From NCBI GenBank assembly GCA_022842185.1, contig JALHQB010000005.1, positions 1 through 64,000 on the forward strand: 64,000 nucleotides of DNA, read 5' to 3'. Made by a program: the position numbers and the translations under genes. Below are positions 23,665 to 33,215 of the stretch, piece by piece (positions within the stretch are counted from its first letter, which is position 1; each line of letters opens with the position of its first letter). The notes beneath the pieces are model-generated. The model saw only the letters and a list, made by a program, of their open reading frames with translations. It was not told the origin of the DNA and did no database searches. The DNA comes from Acetobacteraceae bacterium. Its GTDB lineage: Bacteria > Pseudomonadota > Alphaproteobacteria > Acetobacterales > Acetobacteraceae.

Positions 23665-25566
23665 TCACAGCACCGAATCGATGCGCGCCGGGCGCGTCAG
23701 CCTGCCGGTCGAGGACAGCACCACCAGCGGCCCGTCCGGCCCGCCGGCCACCGTCGCGCGCAATCCCCAGCCGGTCGCCGCCTTCGGAACGCCTGGCGCC
23801 TTCCACGGGATGCGGACCTCGCCGACGCCACGCGGCGGTATCGGTCCCAGCACGGCATCGCCCACCGCCCGCCAGACGCCCGCGCGCAGCGGCACATCGG
23901 CGGTGGTGCCCTGGGCATGGAACGTCACCTGCAGCGCGGCGCTCGCCGCATCGCCACGATTGGTCACGCGCAGGACCAGTTCACCGCCCGTCACCGCGAG
24001 GTCGGGCGACCTCCAGCTCCAGGGTTGGTCCTTGTGGCGCGGATCGGTCTCATAGCTGGTGCCCGCGGCGGCGTTCCACGGCGTGGCGTGCAGCACGGCG
24101 CGGCCGGATGCCGCGCCAACCGAAAGCCGGTAGCGACCCGGCTTTTCGCGTGCCGCGACAATCACTACCACCTGCGAGAGGCCCGCCGTCGGCACGAAGC
24201 GCGTCGAGCGCCGGGCGTCGATGCGGATCAGGTCGTGCAGATGCTCCGTGCCATCCGCCGCGCGGCGGATCAGCAGCAGCTGGACCAGCGGGTCCTCCAT
24301 GCCGGCCAGCACCTGGAAATCGACCTTCAGCAGTGCGGGGGCGGCGCCGTCCAACTCGATTTCCGTGTAGCGGGCGGCGAAGCCGGCGCGGACGGCGCCC
24401 TTCGGGATCTCGAAGACAAAGGGCCGATCCTTCAATGCCCCGGCACGGAGCGTCTCGCCGGGCCACACGAAGGGCCGTGCGCGGCTGAACGCACCGTCCC
24501 CGGCATCATCCTCGACATAGTCGAATCGGCCGTCGGGCGTCGGCCGGCCGATGCCGTGTAGGCGATTGGCGACGAGGAAATTGCCCCAATCCGTCTCGGT
24601 GGACAGGATTTCGCCGGCCGCGATGTCCAGGTGATCGAAGCGGTCCAGGTGCCCTTCACCGAACACCACGCCGCGCGCCTCGCGCAGATCCACCAGGAAA
24701 TAGCCGGCCGGATCGATCATGCGCTCGAGGATGGTGCGCATCACCTCATGCCCGCCATCGGCAGCGCGCGGGACCTTTCCGTGCTGCTCGCACAACCAGC
24801 GCCAGAACAGTGCGGCGGCATAGCTGTGCGGCGCGATCTCCTCGCCCGCTGCGGCGTGATGGACCAGCGGGCGGCCGGGGTCCTTGAGGAATTCGATGCC
24901 GTCCTTGAGGTAGCGGTCACCGGAATCGAGCACCCAATCCTCGGCCAGCCGCGCGCCGCCTTCGCGCAGCGCGGCATAGAGCGGCGTCGTCTTCCGGTCG
25001 GTCGGATTGTACTCGTATTGCACGCGGTGGAAGACCTCATGCGCCACGGTCAGCAGCGCCTCGGTCTCGTCAAGCAGCGTCGAGACCCAGACATGGTCGA
25101 GCCAGGCCTCCGTGCCGCCGCGATACTTCGCCCCGGTCTCGGCGCGAAAGGTGCACAGATGGATGGTCAGCGCCGCCGGCACCTTGAAGCCCAGGCCGCC
25201 GAACACACCCAGCGCATGTTGGGCCATCCGCGCCATGGCCTGGACATGGGCGGGGTGCCCGGGATCCGCGATCCGTCCCAGGTCGATGCCGGCGATGGTG
25301 CAGGCCATCGGCCCGGCGGGCGGTGCGGCGCGTTCCGGTGGCAGCGCATGGAAGCGGTGCGCCGCCCCATCGAGGGTGTAGCAGACCTTGATCGCCCCTT
25401 CCTGGAAGTGCCTCCAGGCGTCCAGCGGCGCGGTCAGTGCGCCGAAGGCTGGACCTTCCATGACCTTGGCCGCGTTGGGCGAGACCGCATCCGCACGCAG
25501 CGGCGCCGCATCGGACGCCGAACCGCAGCGGCAGGCGCCGCGCCTGAAGATGTCGCCGAATTTCAT
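23665..25566 (-). CDS. Putative zinc metallopeptidase with HExxH motif
   Basis: A 633-residue protein of no family I can name. ALLTVAHEVFHRVQYEYNP contains HEVFH at residues 176-180, the zinc-binding HExxH of metallopeptidases, and Glu202 in REGGARLAEDW is a good candidate third ligand 21 residues later, a gluzincin-like layout. An intact DEWL-type helix precedes it. The C-terminal half (from about residue 400) is rich in beta strands (FVFEIPKGAVRAGFAARYTEI; LVLRVTNRGDAASAALQVTF) and looks like two Ig-like or CARDB-like domains. No signal peptide is obvious. Start at 25566 has AGGAA eight bases upstream. It follows rsmA by 56 nt. Confidence 0.7.
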   Translation of the reverse strand: MKFGDIFRRGACRCGSASDAAPLRADAVSPNAAKVMEGPAFGALTAPLDAWRHFQEGAIKVCYTLDGAAHRFHALPPERAAPPAGPMACTIAGIDLGRIADPGHPAHVQAMARMAQHALGVFGGLGFKVPAALTIHLCTFRAETGAKYRGGTEAWLDHVWVSTLLDETEALLTVAHEVFHRVQYEYNPTDRKTTPLYAALREGGARLAEDWVLDSGDRYLKDGIEFLKDPGRPLVHHAAAGEEIAPHSYAAALFWRWLCEQHGKVPRAADGGHEVMRTILERMIDPAGYFLVDLREARGVVFGEGHLDRFDHLDIAAGEILSTETDWGNFLVANRLHGIGRPTPDGRFDYVEDDAGDGAFSRARPFVWPGETLRAGALKDRPFVFEIPKGAVRAGFAARYTEIELDGAAPALLKVDFQVLAGMEDPLVQLLLIRRAADGTEHLHDLIRIDARRSTRFVPTAGLSQVVVIVAAREKPGRYRLSVGAASGRAVLHATPWNAAAGTSYETDPRHKDQPWSWRSPDLAVTGGELVLRVTNRGDAASAALQVTFHAQGTTADVPLRAGVWRAVGDAVLGPIPPRGVGEVRIPWKAPGVPKAATGWGLRATVAGGPDGPLVVLSSTGRLTRPARIDSVL

Positions 25567-25622
25567 AAGTGCCGTTCCTGACCCGAAGCGGCCGGCAGCC
25601 TCCCTGCCTGGGAACCCGTGCG

Positions 25623-26456
25623 TCAAGCGCCGCGTGCGCACACCACCCGGGCAAGCCGGTCGAACTCCGCGACGGTCAGGGTCTCGGCGCGCCGCGTCCC
25701 TTCTATGCCGGCCGCGGCCAGCAGCGCTTCGGCGTCACCCAGCGACTTGAGCGCCCCGCGCAGCATCTTGCGCCTCTGGCCAAAGGCGGCCGCCGTGGTG
25801 CGTTCCATCGCGCGGAACAGCGCCGGCCCGGGGTCCTCGGCATGCGGGGTGAAGCCGACCACGGCCGACCACACCTTCGGCGGCGGCGTGAAGGCACCGG
25901 GCGGCAGGCGCAGCAGCAGGTCGCAGCGGCAACGCCACTGCGCCAGAACCGCCAGCCGGCCATAGGAGCCGGTATCAGGCGCGGCGGTGATGCGTTCCGC
26001 CACCTCCTGCTGGAACATCAGGGTCATGCCCTCGATCGCCGCGGCCTGCCGCAGCCAGCCCACCAGCAGCGGCGAGGCGACGTTGTAGGGCAGGTTGGCG
26101 ATGATCCGCCGGGGCGCCGGCACAAGCGTGGCCGGGTCCGCCTTCAGCGCATCGCCCTCGATGACCGTGAGGCGGCCTGGATGCGCGTCCGCGAGTTCGA
26201 CCAGGAGCGCGACGGCGCGGCGGTCCAGTTCCACCGCGACGACCTGCGCGGCCGGGGTGGCCAGCAAGGCGCGCGTCAGGCCACCAGGGCCGGGGCCGAT
26301 TTCGACCACATGCCGTCCCGCCAGGTCGCCGGCCAGGGCCGCGATGCGCGCGCAGACGGTCGGGTCGAGCAGGAAATGCTGGCCGAGGGACTTGCGCGGG
26401 TCGAGGCCATGGCGGGCGATGGCGTCGCGCAGGCTGGGCTGGTCCGGGGGCATCAT
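25623..26456 (-). CDS. rsmA: 16S rRNA (adenine1518/1519-N6)-dimethyltransferase
   Basis: A 277-residue KsgA/RsmA. LDPRKSLGQHFLLDPTVCARI is the family N-terminus, VVEIGPGPGGLTRALL the SAM-binding loop, and RIIANLPYNVASPLL the catalytic NLPY motif that places the target adenine. It dimethylates two adjacent adenines near the 3' end of 16S rRNA during 30S assembly. The start at MMPPDQPSLRDAIARHG is chosen by homology; the next frame start is 14 codons upstream. It usually follows surA and pdxA; pdxA is missing here and R1 copy 2 fills the gap. Confidence 0.95.
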   Translation of the reverse strand: MMPPDQPSLRDAIARHGLDPRKSLGQHFLLDPTVCARIAALAGDLAGRHVVEIGPGPGGLTRALLATPAAQVVAVELDRRAVALLVELADAHPGRLTVIEGDALKADPATLVPAPRRIIANLPYNVASPLLVGWLRQAAAIEGMTLMFQQEVAERITAAPDTGSYGRLAVLAQWRCRCDLLLRLPPGAFTPPPKVWSAVVGFTPHAEDPGPALFRAMERTTAAAFGQRRKMLRGALKSLGDAEALLAAAGIEGTRRAETLTVAEFDRLARVVCARGA

Positions 26457-26514
26457 GGGCGGGAAGGGAGGCGCGGTGCCCAATGCGCGCGAAGGCATGG
26501 CGATGGTACGCGCT

Positions 26515-26722
26515 GGAGAGGGGCGTCGTCCCTCTCCAAACCTTCACGCCCCACCAAAGGCTTAAGGCCTTTGAAAACCTCCATTCCGGTGCTGCGCGTC
26601 ACAGATGGGTGCCAAAATGGCTGACCCATTCGGAACGCCCAACCGGAAACGACGCCAATATCCCGCGGTCCAGGGACCCGCTGGTCCCTGGCGGGGTGGC
26701 TTGGAGGGGCAGCGCCCCTCCA
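26515..26722 (-). repeat. R1 interspersed hairpin element, copy 2
   Basis: Reverse orientation to copy 1. H4 (GGAGAGGGGC-type, GGGACGACGCCCC on the minus strand), H3 (AAAGGC, CTTAA, GCCTTT), an interior of about 90 nt, the CCGCGGTCC block, H2 (CCAGGGACC, GGTCCCTGG) and H1 (TGGAGGGGC, GCCCCTCCA). Unlike the other copies, here it is the H1 end that faces the stop codon of the neighbouring gene (surA, 19 nt away). The H4 end lies about 58 nt upstream of the rsmA start codon. Confidence 0.85.
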
Positions 26723-26741
26723 ATCTACGCCGCGTGGGCGC

Positions 26742-28064
26742 TCAACCACGCCGCGCCGCGGCAGGCGCCGGTGTGGTCACCCCGGACCGGATATCGATCT
26801 GCGCCCGGCGCTGCAGGTCCCGCAGCACCTGCCGCGAGATCAGTTCGACGCGTTCGCGCACGATGCGGTCGCGCGCCTGTTCGGCGGTGATCTCCGCGAG
26901 GTTGCGGGTTTCCCGCGCGCAGACGACCAGGATCATCGCGCCGTCCGGGGCGATGATCGGCTGGGAGGGCTGGCCGATCGGCAGGCTGCCCAGCAGGTCC
27001 CGCAGCTCCGGCGGTGAAATGGTATCCAGCCGCACCTGGCCCGGGTCGTTCAGCCGTGCCCCGGCGCGGCCTGCGGCATCGAGCGCATCGCAGGACCGTG
27101 CGGTTTCCGACAGCCGCTGGGCGCTTTCGACCTGGCGCATCTGCTGGGCGGTGGGTGCGACCGGATTGACCTGCCCTTCGAAGGGAAAAACCGCCTGGCG
27201 CACGGTCAGCAGGGTGGCCATGTCGCGGCCGGCGATGCGCTTGCCGCGCAGGGACACGATGACGAAGCCGCCGGGGACGCGGATCGGGTTCGAGATCGCG
27301 CCTTCGGGCATCTGACGCACAATCGCGGCGACTTCGGGGTCGAGCCGTTCGGCCTGGGTCCAGCCGAGGTCGCCGCCGAGCAGGGCGGTCTGTGACTGGC
27401 TGAACTGCGTCGCGACCATCGCGAAGGGGGCGCCGGCGCGCAGCCGGGTGATGATGTCGGCGGTGAAGCGCTGGACCTCGGCTTCCTGGCCAGGGGCGGA
27501 GACCGGGATGAAGATCTCCGAGACCATGTATTCCGGCTGGCCGGCGCGGGCCTGCGCGGCGGCGAGGTATTCGTCGACGACCGGCTGGGCGATCGTCGCC
27601 TGGTCCCCGAGCAACCCACGCAGCAGCCGGTTCCAGCCGATCTGGGCGCGAATCTGGTCATACAGCACGCGCGGGTCGATGCCGCCGCGGCGCAGGTTCT
27701 CCCGCAGGCCGCCGGGCTGCAGGCCGTTGCGCTGTTCGATGTCGCCGACCGCCCCGGCGATGTCCTGGTCGGTCACGGGGATGCGCCGGCGCGCGACTTC
27801 CTGCGTGCGCAGGCGTTCGTTGATCAGCAGGCGCAGGATCTGGTCGTTGGCGCGGCCCGCGACGTCGCCGGTCATGCCCGCCGAAAGCGCCAGCAGGCGG
27901 CGGCGGCTTTCCACTTCGTTCAGGGTGATGACATCGCCGTTGACGACGGCCGCGACGCGATTGACCTGTGCCACGGCCGGCGCGGCGAGGGCAAGCAGCG
28001 CGGCGAGCACGGCGGTGGCGAGCGGGGGCAGGCGCCGGAAGGGGAGTCGCATCGAAAAGGTCAT
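26742..28064 (-). CDS. surA: Periplasmic chaperone/peptidyl-prolyl isomerase SurA
   Basis: A 440-residue SurA-type protein. A signal peptide (LPPLATAVLAALLALAAPAVA) is followed by the N-terminal chaperone domain (VNRVAAVVNGDVITLNEVESR; LLINERLRTQEVARR), then a parvulin domain whose core is VSEIFIPVSAPGQEAEVQRF and LGGDLGWTQAERLDPEVAAI. It helps fold outer-membrane proteins including LptD, encoded next door. It may use a later ATG (MRLPFRR). The gap to lptD is 211 bp, so it could have its own promoter within an otherwise linked group. Confidence 0.93.
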   Translation of the reverse strand: MTFSMRLPFRRLPPLATAVLAALLALAAPAVAQVNRVAAVVNGDVITLNEVESRRRLLALSAGMTGDVAGRANDQILRLLINERLRTQEVARRRIPVTDQDIAGAVGDIEQRNGLQPGGLRENLRRGGIDPRVLYDQIRAQIGWNRLLRGLLGDQATIAQPVVDEYLAAAQARAGQPEYMVSEIFIPVSAPGQEAEVQRFTADIITRLRAGAPFAMVATQFSQSQTALLGGDLGWTQAERLDPEVAAIVRQMPEGAISNPIRVPGGFVIVSLRGKRIAGRDMATLLTVRQAVFPFEGQVNPVAPTAQQMRQVESAQRLSETARSCDALDAAGRAGARLNDPGQVRLDTISPPELRDLLGSLPIGQPSQPIIAPDGAMILVVCARETRNLAEITAEQARDRIVRERVELISRQVLRDLQRRAQIDIRSGVTTPAPAAARRG

Positions 28065-28275
28065 GGCACGCCTTCATACTGGCTCGGGCGGGCAGGGGCC
28101 AGTCCGGCGGGCGCGAAGGGAACCACGCGAGGGTGACCGCTGCCGTCCGAGGGCAAACTCGGAAGCAGGCTTTGCCTCGGCCAATGAGCGCGAAGCGCGA
28201 CCACACCATCGGCACCGGTGCGCGGCGCGACAGCAAAGGCCGCGGATGCGGCCCGCCCGCGGCCGTCTGGGGGCA

Positions 28276-30567
28276 CTATATCGCCCTGAACCCAACGTCG
28301 CCGATCGTCTTCAGCCCGACACGGAACAGCAGCACCGTACTGGCCGGGTACAGGCTGTTGGTCGAAGGGTCCTCGGCGAAGCGCTTGAGGAAGCGGGCCT
28401 CGAACAGGAAGCACTCATCCTCGTAGCCGGCCGATGCGGTGATCACCACCGGCCGGTTGATCTCGATGTCATAGCGGGCGAAGGCGCCGAACCGCCAATT
28501 GCCGATGCGCTGGTTGAAGCCCAGGGCGATCTCATTGCGGTCCTGCTCCGGCGTCAGGTACGGCACCGATGGCGTATAGAGGTATCCGCCCGTCAGCGAC
28601 GTGCCGGACCCGAGGCTGACCGTGCTGGACAGGTCCATGAAGCGCGCCGCCCCGTCTTCCTGCGCGAATCGCCCGCGGCCAAGGAATTCGAGCCAGGTCA
28701 CCGGCATCAGCCGCGCGCGCGCGACGTAGTCGGAGGCGCGGTTGACCAACCCGCTGGTGGCGTAGAACGGCCCACCATCATTCTGGATTCGGTACGACGC
28801 ACCGGCGAGACCTTCGAGCATCCCGCCATTGGGGAAGTACCAGGCGCTGCGCAGCGCATAATCGACGCGGGTGCCGCCTTCCTGGCGGTCGCGCCCGGCG
28901 AAGCGGTTCAGGTTGAAGAGGTTCGCATCGGTGAATTCGAGGTCGATGCTGTCCTCGTTCGGCACCGAGGATTGGTTGCCGGTCAGCGGCCCGGTGACGA
29001 CCTGCACGCGCGGTTCGATCACCTGGTGGCCATAGGCACCCGCCGGGCGGATGAACGGCATGCGCCAGTCCAGCGCCGCGCGGATATTGGCCGTGCCGAT
29101 CGATCCGTCATTGGCGGTGGTCGAGAAATTCGGCGCCTCGGCCAGGCCGGTATAGGCATAGGCCGACAAATCGGACTGGGCGCGGATGGTCCACAGCCCG
29201 CCCGCCCCATCGTTCATCGGCAGGTTGTAGGCGATGCGCGTCGATCCGCGCTGCGTGCTGGTGCCCTGGTCGCGGAACACCGCGAAGTTCCAGGTATCGA
29301 GCGTGAGGGTCCCGCCCAGGCTGTCGGGCCGCGACTGCCAGTCGAGATAGGTATTCGGCAGGACGTATGGGATCTGGCTGTTGTTGTCAGTCTCGCGCAG
29401 GCCCTGATAGGCGCGCCCATCGACGCGCGCATAGACGTTCGTGCCCCAGAAACCCTCGGCATAGGCATTCTGGTCGAGCAGCCGCCGCGCGCCGTAGCGG
29501 TAGATGCGCAGGTAATCCTCGCTGGTCGCCCAGTTGTAGTTGAAGCCCGCGCGCCAGTTCTCATCCAGGCTGAATCGGCCGCGCGAGAAGATATGCCCCG
29601 CCGCCCCCTCGGGCGTATCCTCCCGCCCGTTCAGGTAGCCCAGCGACCCTTCCGCGGCGATATCCCCGAAATTGAAGCTTCGGCGATATTCCAGCCCGAG
29701 ATTGGGCAGGTTGTTGGTGGCGATCATCGGCCGCAGCAGCAGGTCCTGCGATTCGTCGATCGCCCAGTAATACGGCGTCTCGACAAAGCCGCCGAGGTAG
29801 TCGGTGACGCCGAAGGTCGGGCTGAGGAAGCCCGATTGGCGCGGCGCCGAGGCCGAAGGGTGCTGCAGGTACGGCGTCCAGAAGGTCGGGATGCCGGCGA
29901 ATTCCACCACGGCATCGCGATAGCGCACCTGCCGCGCATTCTGGTCGAGCGTCGCGGTGCGCGCGCGCAGCTGCCAGATCGGCGGCGCCAGCGGATCGGA
30001 CTGGCATGGGTCGCAGGCGGAATAGACGACGCGCGACAGGTCGAAGAAGTTCCCGTCGGTGCGCCGCGCCCCGGCGGCGGCGACGCGGCCGTTCTGCGCC
30101 AGCAACCCGCGCAGGCCTTCCAGGACCCCGTCCTTGAACTCGTTCCGCAACTCCACGCTTTCGGCGAAGATGACCTGGCCGTCGGCCTCGATCAGCTGGA
30201 CATTGCCGCGCGCGGTGGCGACGCCGGTGTTGCGGTCATAGGTGAATTCATCGGCGCGCAGCACGCGGTTGCCCTGCCATGCCTCGACCCGGCCGCGCGC
30301 GGTCACCAGGGCGCGATTCTGGTCGTACTCGACCTCCTCGGCGGTGAAGGTGACAGGCTGGTCCTGCGCCGGTGCGGCACCGGGTGCGCCGGACGGCGCA
30401 GGTGCTGCGGCGGGCGCCGCGGGCTGCTGCCCTGGCAGCACGGGGGCGGCGCCCTGCGGGGCGGCGATCGGCGGCAGCGCGACGCTCTGTGCCAGCGCCG
30501 TGCCGGCGCCCAGCGTGAGCAGCGCACCAAAACCGAGGAATGTCGGCAATCCGGCCATGGGCCTCAT
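28276..30567 (-). CDS. lptD: LPS assembly outer-membrane protein LptD
   Basis: A 763-residue protein with signal peptide (FLGFGALLTLGAGTALAQ), a Pro/Ala-rich linker, a beta-jellyroll OstA domain (PVTFTAEEVEYDQNRALVTARG; NVQLIEADGQVIFAESVEL) and a C-terminal barrel of about 500 residues (RSFNFGDIAAEGSLGYLNG; VSLGSGTSLTGGYLYTP). It inserts LPS into the outer leaflet as a complex with LptE. One Cys pair in VVYSACDPCQSDPLAPP lies in the middle region, where LptD disulfides help assembly. The ATG overlaps the lptG stop by four bases. Confidence 0.95.
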   Translation of the reverse strand: MRPMAGLPTFLGFGALLTLGAGTALAQSVALPPIAAPQGAAPVLPGQQPAAPAAAPAPSGAPGAAPAQDQPVTFTAEEVEYDQNRALVTARGRVEAWQGNRVLRADEFTYDRNTGVATARGNVQLIEADGQVIFAESVELRNEFKDGVLEGLRGLLAQNGRVAAAGARRTDGNFFDLSRVVYSACDPCQSDPLAPPIWQLRARTATLDQNARQVRYRDAVVEFAGIPTFWTPYLQHPSASAPRQSGFLSPTFGVTDYLGGFVETPYYWAIDESQDLLLRPMIATNNLPNLGLEYRRSFNFGDIAAEGSLGYLNGREDTPEGAAGHIFSRGRFSLDENWRAGFNYNWATSEDYLRIYRYGARRLLDQNAYAEGFWGTNVYARVDGRAYQGLRETDNNSQIPYVLPNTYLDWQSRPDSLGGTLTLDTWNFAVFRDQGTSTQRGSTRIAYNLPMNDGAGGLWTIRAQSDLSAYAYTGLAEAPNFSTTANDGSIGTANIRAALDWRMPFIRPAGAYGHQVIEPRVQVVTGPLTGNQSSVPNEDSIDLEFTDANLFNLNRFAGRDRQEGGTRVDYALRSAWYFPNGGMLEGLAGASYRIQNDGGPFYATSGLVNRASDYVARARLMPVTWLEFLGRGRFAQEDGAARFMDLSSTVSLGSGTSLTGGYLYTPSVPYLTPEQDRNEIALGFNQRIGNWRFGAFARYDIEINRPVVITASAGYEDECFLFEARFLKRFAEDPSTNSLYPASTVLLFRVGLKTIGDVGFRAI

Positions 30568-31688
30568 CCGTCCTCAAGATGCAGCAGCAATGCGGTGGCG
30601 AGCAGGAAGCCCGCCCCCGCCGGGGCCCAGGCGGCGAAGACCACCGGCAGCGTCCCCGCCTCGCCGAACTCCGCGGTCACCCGGTCGATAACGAAAAGTG
30701 AGAAACCGGCGGCAACGCCACCACCGATCATCTGCCCCACCCCGCCGCGGCGCGATGATCGCATGGAAAACCCGGCCGACAGCAACGCCATCGCCGCGGC
30801 CAGCAACGGCAGCGCCAGCAGGGATTGGAACTGCAACTGGTGGCGCACCGCCGAAAACCCCGCATTTTCCAGCACTTCGATGAAGCCCGGCAAGGCCCAG
30901 AAGGACAGCGTGTCCGGGCTGGCGAAGGAATCCTGAATGCGCGTCGGCGTCAGCTCCGTCGGCAGTTCCAGCCGCTGGGTGGGGGCCGGCATGCGGTCTG
31001 CGCCGAACGCCACCGCATTGCCGATCACCCACCGCCCGGATTCGAGCACGGCCGAAGCCGCCTCCACCCGCGCCAGTGGGCGGTCCTCGGCCGATAGCCG
31101 CCACAGCGTCACGTCATCGAGGCGAAACGCTTCCCCCGGCCGCAGGTTAGCGATCGGCACCGGACGGCCGGACAGGATGGCCACGCCATGCGGTTCGATC
31201 CCCGGATCGGACTGGCGCAGCCAAAGCCGCCCGCCCGCCAGCGCCGTGATGCCCGATGTGTTGCGCAGGTACTGCGCATCCAGCCGTTCCGCCCGCGCCA
31301 GCATCGCGGACGATAGCGGCGAGATCATCGTCGTCGCCAGCGTGCCCAGCAGCACCGCGACGACGACCGGCCCGGTCAGGAAGCCCCAGGCCGAGATGCC
31401 CGCCGCGCGCGCCACCACCAGTTCCGACGATCGCGTCAGCCGCCAGAACGCCGCGATGCCGCCCAGCAGGATGGCAAAGGGCAGGATCTGCATCGCAACG
31501 AAAGGGAGCCGCAGCGCCGCGATCTGCGATACCAGCACGAAGGTCGCGTCCTGGCGCGTCGCCGCGCGGCGCAGCAGCTCGATCAGGTCGAACAGCGCCA
31601 CCAGGCTGGCAAGTGCCGCCAGCATCGCCAGCGTCATCGTGGCGAAACGCCGCGACACGTACAGCGTCAGGGTACGGGTAAAGGTCAT
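30564..31688 (-). CDS. lptG: LPS export ABC transporter permease LptG
   Basis: A 374-residue permease of the LptFG family: TLTLYVSRRFATMTLAMLAAL begins the first membrane segment, followed by the LIELLRR region, the coupling segment RSSELVVARAAGISAWG and a large periplasmic beta-jellyroll domain between the two membrane halves. With LptF and LptB it extracts LPS from the inner membrane. The start at 31688 overlaps the lptF stop, and the lptD start overlaps its own stop, so lptF-lptG-lptD are translationally coupled. lptB is not in the window. Confidence 0.93.
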   Translation of the reverse strand: MTFTRTLTLYVSRRFATMTLAMLAALASLVALFDLIELLRRAATRQDATFVLVSQIAALRLPFVAMQILPFAILLGGIAAFWRLTRSSELVVARAAGISAWGFLTGPVVVAVLLGTLATTMISPLSSAMLARAERLDAQYLRNTSGITALAGGRLWLRQSDPGIEPHGVAILSGRPVPIANLRPGEAFRLDDVTLWRLSAEDRPLARVEAASAVLESGRWVIGNAVAFGADRMPAPTQRLELPTELTPTRIQDSFASPDTLSFWALPGFIEVLENAGFSAVRHQLQFQSLLALPLLAAAMALLSAGFSMRSSRRGGVGQMIGGGVAAGFSLFVIDRVTAEFGEAGTLPVVFAAWAPAGAGFLLATALLLHLEDG

Positions 31689-32836
31689 GCCTGTGACGGT
31701 ATGGGGGGCGGGGCGGGTTTCGGCCAGCCGGGCGCCCCGGTCATCCACCACAGGGCGATCACGCCGGGCAGTATCGCCTGGATCCAGATGAGCGGAACCC
31801 AGGCATTGTCCCGCGCCGCGAGGTTCCCCCCGGTCAGCCCGAAGGCGAGCAGCGCCACCACCATCCCGATGCCGACGGCGATTCGCGCGCCCCCGCCGTG
31901 GCGTCGGAATTCCCCGGTCAGCGCGACCGCCAGCCCGACCAGCGCGAAGCTCAGCGCGGTCAACGGGCCGGCCAGGCGCTGATGCGCCTCGGCATAGTAT
32001 CGGCGCAATTCGCGCTCCCGCAGGCCCTCGGCCGGGTCAGGGTTCAGCAATTCGGCCACAGAACGTTCCCGCGAATCGCGCGACCGTACTTCCTCCCCCC
32101 GCGTCGCACGGGCGAGGTCGACGCTGTTCTCCGAAAACGTCAGCAGGTTGAGCCGCAGCGGCGGGGTGCCCGCCGGGGCATTCGGCGCGGCACGTTCGAC
32201 CTGCTGGCGCACGCCGTTCATCAGGGTCACGCGCGGGCCGGTCGGCGATGTCGTGATGCGCCCCTGTTCAGCAAGGATCGTCACCGGCGCGCCCGTATCG
32301 CGCTGGTCATGCACCAGGATGCCGCGCAGCGTGCCATCGGGATCGCGATACCGCGCATAGACCGTTAGGTCGTCGCCGACCTGGCTGAACACGCCTTCCT
32401 GCAGCAGCACGCCCACCAGTTGATTGCGGATTTCGAACTGCCATTGCCGGAAGGCGGTGTGCGACAGCGGCACCAGCCACAGGTTCAGCATCATGCACAG
32501 GCCGGTGGCGATCATCGCCAGCAGCACCGCAGGGCGCGCCAGTTTCCATTGCGACAGGCCCGCCGCACGCATCACCACCAGCTCGCGGTCCGACGCCAGG
32601 CGCACATACACGAACAGCACCACGACGAAGGTCGTGATCGGCAGGATCACGGCAAAGAAGGACGGCAACATCAGCGACGTCAGCTCGACGAAGATCACCA
32701 TCGACAGGCCGCGATCGAGCACGAGTTCGATGAATCGCAACGACTGCGTCAGCCAGACAAGCGCCGCCAGTCCCACCGTGACGGCGATCAGGGCGACGGT
32801 GAGCTGGCGCAGGAGATAACGGTCGATGCGGGTCAT
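31685..32836 (-). CDS. lptF: LPS export ABC transporter permease LptF
   Basis: A 383-residue LptF: RIDRYLLRQLTVALIAVTVGL starts the first transmembrane helix, SDRELVVMRAAGLSQWKL is the ATPase-coupling loop, and a periplasmic domain of about 160 residues precedes the C-terminal helices (GPLTALSFALVGLAVALTGEF). First gene of the LPS-export group, so its promoter should be in the stretch just upstream, which is shared with R1 copy 3. It ends at the start of lptG. Confidence 0.94.
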   Translation of the reverse strand: MTRIDRYLLRQLTVALIAVTVGLAALVWLTQSLRFIELVLDRGLSMVIFVELTSLMLPSFFAVILPITTFVVVLFVYVRLASDRELVVMRAAGLSQWKLARPAVLLAMIATGLCMMLNLWLVPLSHTAFRQWQFEIRNQLVGVLLQEGVFSQVGDDLTVYARYRDPDGTLRGILVHDQRDTGAPVTILAEQGRITTSPTGPRVTLMNGVRQQVERAAPNAPAGTPPLRLNLLTFSENSVDLARATRGEEVRSRDSRERSVAELLNPDPAEGLRERELRRYYAEAHQRLAGPLTALSFALVGLAVALTGEFRRHGGGARIAVGIGMVVALLAFGLTGGNLAARDNAWVPLIWIQAILPGVIALWWMTGAPGWPKPAPPPIPSQA

Positions 32837-33215
32837 GGAGTGCGGCGCAAACTAGAGGTTTGTGCCCCGCGCCGGAAGTCTTGTGGTTATCGGGATGTTA
32901 TTGTGTAACGAAACGCGGGGTGGAGGTCGGAGAAGACGCCGCCCAATAGGCGCGAAGAATGGAGGGGCGCTGCCCCTCCAAACCACCCCGCCAGGGACCA
33001 ACGGGTCCCCTGGACCGCGGGACCTTGGCGATTGTCACGCAAGGCGTTCCGTACCCGGTTTAATACCAAGAATTGCCGTTCATCTTGGCGCCGACCGACG
33101 ACGTTCGACACCAAAAATGGAGGTTTCCAAAGGCCTTAAGCCTTTGGTGGGGTGAGGTTCGGAAAGGGGCGACGCCCCTCTCCGAGCGGCCGTCCAAGAT
33201 CCGTCGCCGCTGCCG
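32837..33215. other. Gene-free stretch: lptF upstream region and R1 copy 3
   Basis: About 120 nt upstream of lptF (32837-32959) are free of repeats and slightly more AT-rich than their neighbours (for example GTGGTTATCGGGATGTTATTG); the lptF promoter is probably here. The rest is the R1 copy and a 32 nt spacer to the stop codon of the FAD oxidoreductase gene. Confidence 0.55.
32960..33183 (+). repeat. R1 interspersed hairpin element, copy 3
   Basis: Same orientation as copy 1. H1 (TGGAGGGGC, GCCCCTCCA), H2 (CCAGGGACC, GGGTCCCCTGG with one extra C), GGACCGCGGGA, an interior that lines up well with that of copy 1 (GTCACGC, ACCCGGT, TTGGCGCCGACCG), H3 with CTTAA centre and H4 (GGAAAGGGGC, GCCCCTCTCC, one G-T wobble). 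The H4 end faces the FAD oxidoreductase stop codon. Confidence 0.85.

Noticed and set aside
27448-30936. A 1162-codon open frame on the plus strand
   Set aside because: It runs antisense across surA and lptD, both of which are clear; its translation is Arg/Gly/Ala-rich without motifs.
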